Shown one piece after another: positions 1 through 8,470 of a DNA stretch of 17,221 bases. Each line of letters begins with the position of its first letter. The stretch's first letter is position 1. The DNA lies in assembly GCA_024811115.1 (NCBI GenBank), contig JAKOGH010000714.1:1-17221 (forward strand), given 5' to 3'. This DNA is from Terana coerulea (lineage: Eukaryota > Basidiomycota > Agaricomycetes > Polyporales > Phanerochaetaceae). The translations under genes and the position numbers were made by a program. The notes under the pieces were generated by a model. The model searched no databases, had not been told where the DNA came from, and saw nothing but the letters and a program-made list of their open reading frames with translations.

Positions 1-1480
1 GCGACCCAGACTCACGGAGCCAGATGATGCCTCGCTTTCAACTCCTAATGAATGAGATGGGGTTTTCCTGTCAGATGTTCGCGAACTCGGTATGCGCGTG
101 GGAGGGAGAGGCCGGCGGATAGAGAGTGGTAGAAGCGCAATTGAGTGGAAGGGGGACAAGATGACGGTTAACGGACAAGGTGGCGGGCCAGGGGCAATCG
201 AGGCGTAGAATAAGACGAGGGCCCGGAGATTCCCCGCAGAGGACGCCCAAGAGGATGCGGGGGCTTGTGAAGATGGTGGCGGTGATTTGCCTTGCTGTTG
301 CAGATGGACGTAAAGACGAGCGGGGTGTGGTTCACGCAGCCGTGGGGCACCGCAGAACGTGGTATCCGGAGTAACCACGAAGGTGATCTAGATGCGCAGT
401 GCTGCGACTGTACGTCGTAAGTACCCCGAGCTCGGAACGCTTCGAGGACACGCACGGTCTACACCGCTCCAGAGGCGTCGGTCGTTGTCGAGGGCGGGAT
501 GGCAGCGTCGAGGGCGGGGTGTGGGGGTTCAGAAGAGCGTTGGGGATGGCGGGGTGCCAAAATAAGGAGGTAAATTTTGAGGATGGACGAAAAGAATTGT
601 TTGTCGGGCTGCGACCGGAGACGCACGCGGGCGCTAATGGAGATAAGGTTTCGCCCGCTACCGCCGCGCTCCGGCACTGCGCTTTCCCCCTTTATGGTAG
701 CATCCTGCGTATGTAAGCACGCCTTGCCACGACGGCGGCATCCCCAATACGGCAACCGTCGTTTGCAAGTGACTCCGAGCACCGAGCAGGTCCTCCAGCT
801 CCAGCCCAAATCCTCCGCAAATCCCAGGGTATTCCCCAGAGGCCTCTGCATCTGGACCTTTGTACAGCCCCTGACGCTCGTGCGCTGTTTCAGAGATACG
901 ACGAGCGGGGCCTTTATCAGAGATAGCCAGACGCCTCTCGCCATGACCCTCGAGGAAGACATCCCCCTGGACCTTAGCAGATGGCGCGAACGATCCTTGC
1001 GATTTTTCGTAGGTCATCGTCGGGCTTCGTCATTTTCACATGTGTTCTCATCTGATTGCGCCTTTCCTTCCGCAACCCTTCAACAACCTCCGCAAGTCTA
1101 ATCTCCGTTCAGGAGGTTGTGGTTATGTGGCCTACGCACGTTTCAAGTTGCTCTGTTTCCCATTGACTTTTATTATAGGACGCTTTCTGTCTTCGGGGTG
1201 GCTGAAGGCGCTTTCACAGTCTCTTTCAGTCGTCTTCAAGTCTGGAACACCTTAGGAACGTTGTTGTAACCCCGCTATTGCGCAACCGCCTGCTACCGCC
1301 CCTCGTGAACATTATCACGCTGCATCCGTCGATTGCACACACCATCGTGAGGCTGCAGCGCTGCACGACTCCTCGACGGCACTTCACACTGCAAATACTA
1401 GCATGCTGTCGGTATTCCCCGGGCCATCAGTGTGCCTCCTGCATCACCGCCGTGCTTCTCTAGTTCAGCCGTCCAAACTA
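1..1480. other. Stretch with no supportable gene
   Basis: This is GC-rich sequence without a recognisable protein family, RNA gene or repeat. Two fairly long open frames overlap on opposite strands: 577-1101 on plus (174 residues, starting at a non-ATG codon) and 658-1017 on minus (119 residues). Neither shows a motif, a clear splice context or a homologue I know. Open frames of this length are common by chance in GC-rich DNA, and which strand codes, if either does, cannot be settled from sequence alone. Confidence 0.5.
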
Positions 1481-2058
1481 TAGCCACAGCCCCCGCACCT
1501 CCGGTTCTGGGGAAGCGCATGTTCCCCACAGATGCCCGGACTTGCGGTGTTTAGTACCCCGGGTTACCCTTTCCGGTGAGTCTGCCCCCGCGCCCACGGC
1601 CTGCTCCAGGCCGCCGCCCAAACGCGGTATGTCTGGAATACATGCGCACCCTCGACGTAGCGTGCCTGCAACGGTCGACAGACGATCCCGCGCTGACGCA
1701 CACAGAACCACGCGGCGGACGCCCTTCGCAGTCGCAGCTGCTCCAGACGCAGGCAGGGCCAGGAGCTCGTAGGAGCTCGCACCTGCCTAGACGTCTCCCG
1801 CCCCATGGGCTACGCGGGCTTCTGCTCGCCTGTCGCGAGGCAGCCTGCACAGAAGGGCGACCCGAGTTTTGCCGAGGGCCTATTTCGACGCCTCCCGACG
1901 GCAGCTGGCGAGCCGGTCCGTATGATTTTGAAGGACGGGCGCGGGGTCTTGCCGGAAATGAGCCTCGAATTTGAATGGACTCCGGTGCAACCACCTCCCC
2001 CGCGCAAGTCCTGGATTTACTGTGGATCACTGTCTTGGAGGCAGCGAGTGTGTATACA
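1481..2058. other. GC-rich stretch with a small hairpin, no clear gene
   Basis: Several frames are open on both strands (for example 1551-2069 minus and 1805-2062 plus), as expected from the high GC content. At 1751-1788 a 7-base inverted repeat (AGGCAGG / CCTGCCT) encloses a 10-base direct duplication (AGGAGCTCGT then AGGAGCTCGC). I see no motif that supports a gene here. Confidence 0.45.
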
Positions 2059-2636
2059 TTAAGTGACAAGTTCTCCTAGTCGATGTTCTAAGTTTAATAT
2101 ACTCTTAGCCGCTGTTTCTCCCTCATCAAACACATAAACCTGCCACACAGTCTGCCGAAGCCTCTCGATGGTGACGGCAGGGCATGCCAGCCTCTGCGCG
2201 TATAGCACCTCGCGGAGAAACCTCTGTCGTGCGACTTCACCGTCAAGCATGCAAGAGCTCGTGCACGCCGACGCCGTTACACGTGCATGGCCCAGGCTGA
2301 TGCAGAAGAGCCCAGCGGTGCCCAAATCTCAGGCTTTATGGGCGTTGCAGGTCATCTCGAACCGCTGGAAAATTCCTCGGTCACTCAGCGTGAACCCGGT
2401 GCTGCCCCTCGTCATCATGACCTGATAGAAGCCCGCATCCATAGGATCGTCGGCACGCCCGATGCGCGCACTCGGCGGTATTCTGTCGGGCGGCCCAGTG
2501 CCCACCCCGCACATCAACGCGAAATTGCTGCACAGGCTGCACTTCGCGGCAAGTGCAGGTGGAGTGGCGTCGGCTTCGCCGTCGCAGCATATCTGACGTG
2601 TCCCCTGATCTCGACAGCGGGGGCGACGGCGATATC
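2059..2636 (-). pseudogene. Possible degraded coding frame of unknown function
   Basis: On the minus strand one frame stays open from about 2636 to 2059 except for a single TGA at 2331-2329, giving about 100 residues, a stop, then about 90 residues. The composition is protein-like: CSLCSNFALMCG near the start, GFYQVMMTRG and FTLSDRGIFQRFEM before the stop, and RQRFLREVLYAQRLAC and VWQVYVFDEGET after it, which reads as helical and amphipathic. I do not recognise a family. There is no obvious upstream promoter, and no start codon is convincing. A plus-strand frame (2287-2736, 149 residues) overlaps, so the strand choice rests only on how natural the protein looks. This could be a decayed host gene, a fragment of a transposon protein, or chance. 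Confidence 0.25.
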
Positions 2637-2639
2637 ATG

Positions 2640-4019
2640 CGTTGACGCCTATTCCTGCGGCTCGACGATCCTCGATCTTAAAAGACACCGTGGGCAACCG
2701 CGTGCTATAATCTCAGCCCCTAGCAAATCCATCTGACGAAGTTGGTGTGCTGCAAAAATCAACATTCGGACGTCCACCGTCAGCAAGATCAACGTTCAAC
2801 GTTCAAGCACTCACCACTCGGCCGCCGTTGCTTCCCTTCACAACGCAGCGCATCGCAGCCCCTCCGAAGTTTACACGGCCGTGACAGCGCGCCAGGCGCG
2901 GGACACCCTTTGCCTGCCCAGCCGTCATGGTTTTCCGATCATGCTCGGGACAGGACGCGTCTCGCGGGGCGACGCGTCCATGGTTCGCGCTTCACCGCAG
3001 ATTATCCGTGACTCATCCGCCGTGCGTGCTTCGTCTGTGGCGCTCCTTCATTTGCCAGTGACATGCATTCTGCGATCATACCCTGAAGCTATTAATGCGG
3101 TGCGCCACGCCAAGGCGAATGTTAAATCTTCGTCTGGCGGATGTAATTCGGATGGAGTTTGCTCGTGGGTTTATGGTCGCTCGTATCCTAGTCTTTCCAG
3201 TCCATTGAACTCTGCTCATATTGATGCAGTGATAGATCTTTTGGGGATGTATGAGATTTGAAACCATCGTATATGTACGGCGAAGATTATGCGAAAAGGT
3301 GTCACTACATACCACCGTCATGTGTACAGGGATCCGAATTTTGACATGTCTTCAGTCACTCCTGAATGAAATCCAAGCATTAACCAAACCTTACGCGGCG
3401 ATGCATGGCTAGGTCCGCCTCCTTATTTCACACAGGTTCCACGCCATTGCCCTTCCCTGCCTCTCATCGCTGAGCTTGTGGAACACAGTGCGTTCGGTGA
3501 ATCGTTGACTACCGAAACTTTATCTCGTTCTTACTGACCTTCCTGTTATGGCCACCGGAATCTTCCGAACATTGATGTGGGCCCATCCAGGCCGGCCAAG
3601 CGTCTTCGCCGAGCTTACTCTCGAGCTTGCTCTCCAGCCACCGTGGCCGTGTGCCATCACCGTACCCGATAGGTACTGGATAGCTGTCCGTAAGGTTTGG
3701 GCTCACTTGAGTCACGAGTGGTTACAGGTAGGCTTTTTGGTTGATCTCCGCTGATGAAGGCTATTCCGGCGCTTCACTTACGGGCTCGCTGGTTTTAGTA
3801 GGCCGTTAGCCGCGTGTGCTGTCGCTCGCGTTGCTTTGGTTTTTTTCTGTGAAGTTTCAGCATGAGTGCATTTTACTGCGATTTTCCTGACGATTTCTGA
3901 CCAAACATAAAGGCAGGATGCAGCGACCAGTCTTGCGGCGTGTGGGCTAAACTTTCCGCTTGCCGAGACACTACTGCACTGGATAAGTACTGCATGGATG
4001 CTGCGATGTGCCGACGTCG
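2640..4019. other. Stretch with open frames of uncertain status
   Basis: Frames of moderate length occur at 2881-3261 plus (126 residues, first codon GTG), 3076-3321 minus (81 residues) and 3548-3754 plus (68 residues, starting with a true ATG). The last could run into a donor-like CAG/GTAGGC near 3727 with an acceptor-like TTTTAG near 3797. None has a recognisable domain, and the two strands are equally open over 3076-3261. I found no tRNA, terminal repeat or tandem array. I report the region as unexplained. Confidence 0.4.
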
Positions 4020-4026
4020 GGCACAG

Positions 4027-4112
4027 TAGCCTAGCGGTCTTTGTCTTTGTGCCATTAGGTCTGTGTCCTTGGGTGAGGTCATAGCCGCCCTAAAGGCTGG
4101 GTGTTCGAGTCC
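4027..4112 (+). other. tRNA-like box A / box B pair (possible SINE head)
   Basis: TAGCCTAGCGG at 4027-4037 fits the RNA polymerase III box A consensus TRGCNNAGYNGG, allowing the optional base to be missing. GTGTTCGAGTCC at 4101-4112 resembles box B (GGTTCGANTCC). The gap of about 63 bases is long for an ordinary tRNA. The 7 bases before T8 do not pair with the bases after the T arm, so this is not a functional tRNA. A decayed tRNA or tRNA-derived SINE head is the simplest reading. The box B part doubles as the outer stem of the hairpin unit at 4101-4159. Confidence 0.3.
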
Positions 4113-4159
4113 TCCCTTGGTAAAGGAGGTGCGAAAGATAATTATAGAAACTCGAACCC
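4101..4159 (+). repeat. Hairpin unit, copy 1
   Basis: The outer stem is GTTCGAGT (4103-4110) with ACTCGAAC (4150-4157), 8 perfect pairs. It encloses a 39-base core. The core opens with the inner hairpin CCTCCCTTGGTAAAGGAGG (4111-4129: five pairs, a C/A mismatch, two T-A pairs, a 3-base loop) followed by a 20-base segment containing GCGAAAGA. The core matches copy 2 at 32 of 39 positions, whereas the outer stem has a different sequence. Function is unknown. It may belong to the 5' part of the retroelement that follows. Confidence 0.8.
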
Positions 4160-4190
4160 ACACGTGGCAGCATTGTTAAACCATGTCCCA

Positions 4191-4249
4191 TGATACAAGC
4201 CCTCCCTTAGTAAAGGAGGTGTGAAAGAAGGCTACAGAAGCTTGTGTCA
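4191..4249 (+). repeat. Hairpin unit, copy 2
   Basis: The outer stem is TGATACAAGC (4191-4200) with GCTTGTGTCA (4240-4249): ten pairs, one of them T-G. It encloses a 39-base core of the same length and layout as copy 1, with the inner hairpin CCTCCCTTAGTAAAGGAGG at 4201-4219 and a 20-base segment containing GTGAAAGA and ending CAGAA. Compared with copy 1, four outer-stem pairs are changed on both sides so that pairing is kept. That pattern is expected if the folded form matters. Confidence 0.8.
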
Positions 4250-4412
4250 CCTTCCTAATTTGGGCTGTTCACTCTAACGCACTGGGCTGCACGGCAGAAT
4301 TCCCTCAACATGCTGGAACAGTTTGAAGCCTGAAAGGGTCTGAAAAGATAGGGGTCGATAAAAAGGGGCATAGTTCAGATAACAAGCCGATGTAATTGAC
4401 AGGCCACCCCTC

Positions 4413-4478
4413 TCCCTAATAGGGACATTAGTCATGGGTATACATTACTCCTGGACCCTATGATCTGGGTCACCCATG
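4413..4478 (+). repeat. Cluster of stem-loops
   Basis: Three perfect short stems sit close together. TCCCT-AAT-AGGGA is at 4413-4425. CATGGGT (4433-4439) pairs with ACCCATG (4472-4478). Inside that, GACCC (4454-4458) pairs with GGGTC (4467-4471) around an 8-base loop, so the inner stem abuts the outer one directly. The arrangement resembles a folded RNA or a retroelement untranslated region. I recognise no known RNA family. Confidence 0.5.
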
Positions 4479-4642
4479 GCAAGACAGAGACCGAGGATAT
4501 ACTGGGAATCTGCGCTTGATGGCATCAGCAAACCGTATGCCAAGGAATGGGAAGCTGGCAAACCCTGGGCTAGGGTTTAAGTGAAACACACGATGATCCA
4601 AGGAAGGGTGACCTCTTGAGTAGTATGACACCCAGCAAGCTG

Positions 4643-4693
4643 TGGCAAAATGGGTTAGTTCCCCATCTCCAGCCCAGAGGTCTAAATCCTCTG
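4643..4693 (+). other. Degraded tRNA-like sequence
   Basis: TGGCAAAATGGGTTAG at 4643-4658 resembles a tRNA D-arm/box A. AGAGG-TCTAAAT-CCTCT (4677-4693) forms a perfect 5-pair T-arm-like stem with a 7-base loop; the loop looks like TTCGAAT with two changes. The spacing is about 8 bases shorter than in a normal tRNA, and no matching acceptor stem is visible. It may be a tRNA relic, a SINE head or chance. Confidence 0.2.
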
Positions 4694-4756
4694 TCGGTCT
4701 GAATCGTATAGTTCAGGCTTAAGTTGATACCCAGTGACACATGTTGGCTAAGTTGA

Positions 4757-5498
4757 GTGACATGTGGTGGGCCTCACAAGAGAACCCCTTGTACTGGACA
4801 GATAGAGCCCACGGACTTTTTTGACGGGTGTTGGGCAGGGATCAGCTCTGTCCCTCGATACTCACCGGACTATATAGCGCTGTGGTTGCATAAGGTGGCA
4901 GCAACAAAGCACATCATTAAAATATCACACAATGGTGAGGTACACGTGCTAAGGTATGATTGGACCCCCAAGGAGATAACAGCAAATGGTCACATGACCA
5001 TTCAATTTTTATGGATGACAGACTCATCCATCGTAGCAGGAAAACTGGATTCATCCAAACCGAAAGACCAGCTGAAATATAACAATCTACTGCTGAAAGC
5101 AGTATTTTGAAGTCATGTTAGGACTCAATTGAATGGGATTGGGTGCTGAAGCAGACAAACTAGAACTTATGCACTTCCGAAAGAGAAGTGCGAAAGAGTG
5201 GACTGAGAATGACCTACTCGGGCTGAAACTCAGAGTTAAGGTAGACGGAGTTATGCACACCATAAAACCGGCTCACAAAATGAGATACTTCAGGTTTTAC
5301 CTAGACCCGATGCTATCATTTAATGATCACATTAAGTTCTACGCCACTAAGGCATGTAGTACAGTGAATGCCCTCAGAATGCTAGGGAATTCGAACAGGG
5401 GATTCAAACCTAAAGATAAGAGAAGGCTGTACGTTTCGTGCGTCATGCCAATCATAACATATGGCACCCAATTGTGGTCAGCGCCCAGACTAGTCTGA
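4757..5498 (+). pseudogene. LINE reverse transcriptase fragment
   Basis: The first frame (4757-5110) ends with a segment reading QFLWMTDSSIVAG. I take WMTD (5012-5023) as the mutated remnant of the Y-x-D-D catalytic box; this is inference from its position ahead of the following motifs. After a stop the next frame (5133-5498) carries LELMHF, RYFRFYLDP, LSFNDHIKFYATKACS and LYVSCVMPIITYGTQLW. These are typical of the region after the catalytic box in fungal Tad-like LINEs (the K-x-E-L-M-H-F block and the thumb). The first 220 bases of the 4757 frame are not recognisably RT. With the catalytic aspartate pair damaged and internal stops present, no active enzyme is possible. Confidence 0.82.
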
Positions 5499-5520
5499 AC
5501 TGAAAGGCGCATGCCGTCAG

Positions 5521-6000
5521 TTGCAGTTGGCCCAAAACAGGGGCACCAGATGGATAACGGAAGGCTTTAAGAGCACACCCATTGGCTCAATGGAGACAAT
5601 GGCGGGATTACTGCCCATTAAGCTCCAGATTGACAAATTTATGCACAAACAGTGTTTGTGCACAAGAACACTGCATAAAGGGCACCCTACAAGGGCCCAT
5701 CTCACAGCTAAGTAGAAGGTGAATTTCACCAACATAGTCGCTCCTTTCCCATACAAAGAAAGGAAAACAAGAGATGCGAACACCCTTATGGTATACATTG
5801 ACCAAAAGGGGAGAATAAGCAATGAAGACTTCGATCTCGTAAATCCTAAATGCCGGCCCAGTGACAGGTTGATTGACGAGTATTATGATATGGATTGCAT
5901 TAGCATAAACACTAAAGCGCCTCTGAAGAGCTCAGATGAGTTTCTCATATGGCTAAAGGAGGTATTCCTCCCAGGCTGGAAGAAGCAACTAAATCAAACA
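5521..6000 (+). pseudogene. LINE linker between RT and RNase H
   Basis: This is one frame interrupted by a single stop at 5713-5715. It begins QLAQNRGTRWITEGFKSTPIG, GLLPIKLQIDKFMHKQ and LHKGHPTRAHL, which is the segment that follows the RT thumb in fungal LINEs. It then runs through a region without conserved motifs (5719-6000) to the start of RNase H. The join with the previous block needs a frame change near 5499-5520. It has no independent function; it places the RT and RNase H pieces in a single decayed ORF. Confidence 0.75.
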
Positions 6001-6470
6001 CGACGAGAGTTGTTTTCACAGACCGGTCCCAAAAGGACAAAAGTCATTTGAGAAACTCCGATCAGGAGCAAGCTGGAAGGTGTACAATCATGATGGCACC
6101 TCAAAACAAGGTTTCTTTGGGTGCGGAAAGCAGCTCTGTATGATGCGGAGATGATGGCCTTAGCCAAAGGAATCAAAGAAGCTGTTAGCGACACTGCAGA
6201 TAGTATCCAAACCATTCAGGTCTTTGCAGACAATATGGGAGCGATAGAATCCATCCTTAAACCAGACAAGGGCAATGCCCAAATGGTTGCTGTCATGATA
6301 TGCAAAGTTGTACGGTCATGGATAGACAAGAGCGTAAGAAACAAAATTGTGCTCAATTGGTGCCCGAGGTCACTCGCGATGTTCCTCAGAATGAGGAAGT
6401 CGACAAACTGGCGGGAGAAGGGGCGAAGGATGAGATACAACCACACTATGTGTCACAGTCCATAGCTCTG
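6001..6470 (+). pseudogene. LINE RNase H domain remnant
   Basis: RNase H removes the RNA strand of the RNA-DNA hybrid using four acidic residues. All four can still be located, though in different frames. FTDRS has D at 6021-6023 (families usually read DGS). DAEMMALAKG has E at 6148-6150. VFADNMGAIESI has D at 6229-6231. NEEVDKLAGEG has D at 6402-6404. The stretch SGASWKVYNHDG lies between the first and second. Frame changes occur near 6040-6050, near 6120 and between 6356 and 6370. Two more frames continue to 6754 (NMRRDPEYCRRMWKN and further) as the C-terminal extension. Confidence 0.85.
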
Positions 6471-6745
6471 CAGCCCATAGACGAATTAACCACAAAGACG
6501 TGGTCCAATATGCGCAGAGATCCAGAATACTGCAGAAGAATGTGGAAAAACTTAGTCAGGTGCCGAATAGAGGCTCCAAAGATGATCAGGCAAATGTCAC
6601 ATGGAAATACTCCATGAACTGGTACCTGAAAACCATGGGAAGAGAGCAGAAGATATATTCCTGCTTCGTTCGCTTCAGAAGTAACCACTTCCTGCATGGA
6701 GCATACAGACAAAAGATCAATCTCCCCAATCAGGAGAAGGTTGCC

Positions 6746-6900
6746 CAGTGCTAGTGCAGCGGAGACGCAGAAACACATGATCATATATTATATGATTGCA
6801 GATTGTGGATGCACTGCTTTATAAGAGAAGGAAACAAACAATTCAAGGATAGGGAATTGTTTGAAATAGTGAGGAGAAAACGGAGAGCGAGGCACTATAC
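6746..6900 (+). pseudogene. LINE C-terminal Cys/His knuckle remnant
   Basis: In the frame of 6500-6754, read through a TAG at 6752-6754, the sequence gives C-stop-CSGDAETHDHILYDC followed by RLWMHCF. This C-x-C ... H ... H ... C pattern is the putative nucleic-acid-binding knuckle near the C-terminus of many fungal and arthropod LINE proteins. The stop falls between the first two cysteines. After two further stops the same frame yields EEDIALFLKLNPMVATFQWLDL (6941-7006), which resembles the usual last block of these proteins. Confidence 0.65.
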
Positions 6901-6905
6901 ATGAT

Positions 6906-7661
6906 GCTGATGCTCGACACAGAGTCTTTTGCATTTCACGGAAGAGGACATTGCCCTCTTCTTGAAGTTGAACCCGATGGTAGCCACATTCCAGTGGCTT
7001 GACTTAAGGAACAAATTTACAATGATGAGCATAATGGAGTGCGAAAGGAAGACTCCCTTGCTGTTCACAAAGCAGATCTCCATGGAAGAATGCGCAGAGT
7101 GGCGCGATTCTCGTGGGACAAAGACCATGCTCCGGCACTCCTCTATGGATGGGAGAAGGATCAGGAGAAGGCGAATTGGGGTAAACTCGATCAAAATTTT
7201 GAGCAGTGGTGGGGATGGCACACTGCAAACAGTGTTCGGAAGAAGTTCGGACTAGATATAGACAATGACAAAATCCTCGCCGAGTTTGGGTAGGATAAGG
7301 ACACTACTTTAGCAATCAAGGAAGATCTCCTGTTGCTTAAAGGTAGTGAGTGGATCAAGAGGGAAAAAGCCAGGTTTATCAACCTGTTGCGAAAGTACCA
7401 AAGGCCCACTTAGGTCCGACAAAAACCACCCAAGGCCAATATGTGGCTTGATCCCGTATGGGTACGGGAAAAGAGGTATGAGTATCGCAAGAATGCTCAT
7501 CCAGATCATATCAGTCTCAGAGACTACATGTAGTATGGAGTGGTTTTCTCATACCTAGTGTGCAAGGTTTTTGGGCCAGAGTACCGCCGGAGACGGCCCT
7601 CCCTGTCTGTAAGGGGAAAGAAAAGGGCATCTATCCTAAGAGGAGGTGCCTCGGCAAGTTG
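6906..7661 (+). pseudogene. Interrupted frame of unknown identity after the LINE
   Basis: One plus frame stays protein-like for about 250 codons with only four internal stops (6997-6999, 7291-7293, 7411-7413, 7528-7530). Recognisable stretches are FHGRGHCPLLEVEPDG, RVARFSWDKDHAPALLYGW, NFEQWWGWHTANSVRKKF, WIKREKARFINLLRKY, ANMWLDPVWVREKRYEY and YLVCKVFGPEYRRRRP. It is rich in Trp, Lys, Arg and Asp. I do not recognise the family. It could be a 3' extension of the LINE protein in a shifted frame, a separate element protein, or a captured host fragment. It overlaps the presumed LINE C-terminal block in another frame over 6941-7006. Confidence 0.55.
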
Positions 7662-7769
7662 AAACCACGGACATACGGACTCACACTCAAACAGACCCAG
7701 CAGATACAGATCTATTACCACCGGAGCTTATGCGCGGTCTGTTTCGTGCTTTGTTATCAATTTACAGAA

Positions 7770-7788
7770 TTTTTTTTATTAAAAAAAA
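7770..7788. repeat. T8-ATT-A8 tract
   Basis: Eight T, then ATT, then eight A form an AT inverted repeat. It lies after the last LINE-related sequence and may be the remains of a LINE 3' A-tail. Just downstream is the 12-base palindrome GCTGACATCAGC. An AT-rich polymorphic tract unrelated to the LINE is also possible. Confidence 0.5.
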
Positions 7789-7851
7789 TACGTGCTGACA
7801 TCAGCTCAAGCTTCCTATCACAAAACTCTAATACTCACCTGCTAGGAATGC

Positions 7852-7857
7852 TTGAAG
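7852..7857. repeat. Target-site duplication, left (TTGAAG)
   Basis: TTGAAG immediately precedes the LTR and is identical to the six bases immediately after it (8471-8476). Retroviral-type integrases make staggered cuts of 4-6 bases, so an exact 6-base duplication next to TG...CA ends marks an insertion. Confidence 0.75.
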
Positions 7858-8470
7858 TGGTTGGGGAGAGCAGGGGACTTTGAGTAAAGCGAGTAGAGGA
7901 AATATGAATCAACGATGTTGTTGAGTCTAGGGTGTTAGCCCTCAGACCAGCCTCTTTATATACATATGTAGAGGGACCCCAGACACTATCTAAGACCTCC
8001 AATACCATGTGCTGACTGATACAGTCAGGTGATCCATGACTAAGGCTCTAGAGCATACCGCCGCTCTAACTCCCTTATCAGATCTGACCTAGCTATCATA
8101 CTAACATCAACACTATCTAGATGTCCTAATCTAGCTACTGTACACTACCAGTACACAATGTCATAGTGACCTCATAGTGAGGTCATAGTCTAGAATGAAT
8201 CCAGAACTGAGTCCATGATCCTATGTCCGTATGAGGCATATCCCTGATAACCATGCATCCGTCGCATGGCCAATCTGATCAGCATCTTGTAACGCTGTTG
8301 TGACGGCTGGATAACGTGTCCCGTGACTTGATGTTACACTCTAAGCGCTGTAGACTAGCGCTGAGGGAAATTTATGACACTTCCTAGTGAACTCGAGCTT
8401 GGACCTCAGGTCTTATGGATAGTCATCCACTGACTGAAGCCTAAAGCATAGTGCATGTGAGCATTTAACA
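7858..8470 (-). mobile_element. Solo LTR of an LTR retrotransposon
   Basis: The 613-base unit begins TG and ends CA, and is flanked by TTGAAG on both sides. Read on the minus strand it starts TGTTAAATG and ends CCAACCA, so the terminal inverted repeat is short and imperfect. A TATA box lies about 510 bases in on that strand, leaving about 95 bases for R and U5. That is a sensible LTR layout and sets the orientation as minus. Two hairpins with 7-base perfect arms and 3-base loops occur inside: CTGACTG-ATA-CAGTCAG (8012-8028) and GACCTCA-TAG-TGAGGTC (8168-8184). No internal coding region or second LTR is nearby, so it probably arose by LTR-LTR recombination. Whether it is Copia or Gypsy cannot be told. 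Confidence 0.75.
7955..7962 (-). promoter_or_regulatory. TATA box of the solo LTR
   Basis: On the minus strand this reads TATATAAA followed by GAGG. Its position near the 3' end of the minus-oriented LTR matches the U3/R border. Transcription, if any, would head toward lower coordinates into the LINE remnant. Confidence 0.55.

Larger units (their letters stand above)
4757..7790 (+). mobile_element. Degenerate LINE retrotransposon (Tad/L1-like, with RNase H)
   Basis: Remnants of one LINE ORF2-type polyprotein appear in order on the plus strand: the edge of the RT palm (about 4979-5110), RT thumb (5133-5498), linker region (5521-6000), RNase H (about 6009-6440), a Cys/His knuckle (6746-6796) and a C-terminal tail (about 6926-7020). 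All are split by stops and frame changes. The family copies itself by target-primed reverse transcription. The apurinic-like endonuclease domain and the catalytic core of RT before the Y-x-D-D box were not found, so the copy is truncated or unrecognisably decayed at its 5' side. No clear target-site duplication was located. The 5' limit is set at the first frame with LINE-like content and could lie further upstream, possibly including the hairpin units. The 3' limit is set at the T/A tract. Confidence 0.88.

Noticed and set aside
577..1101. 174-residue plus-strand open frame
   Set aside because: It starts at a non-ATG codon, has no motif, and is overlapped by open minus-strand frames (459-962 and 658-1017). 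GC-rich DNA explains all three.
1551..2069. 172-residue minus-strand open frame
   Set aside because: Its composition is dominated by Arg, Gly, Ser and Pro from GC-rich sequence, with no domain, and several other frames are equally open.
4101..4249. Hammerhead ribozyme pair
   Set aside because: GAAA is present after the inner hairpin, but the CTGATGA core is missing on both strands.
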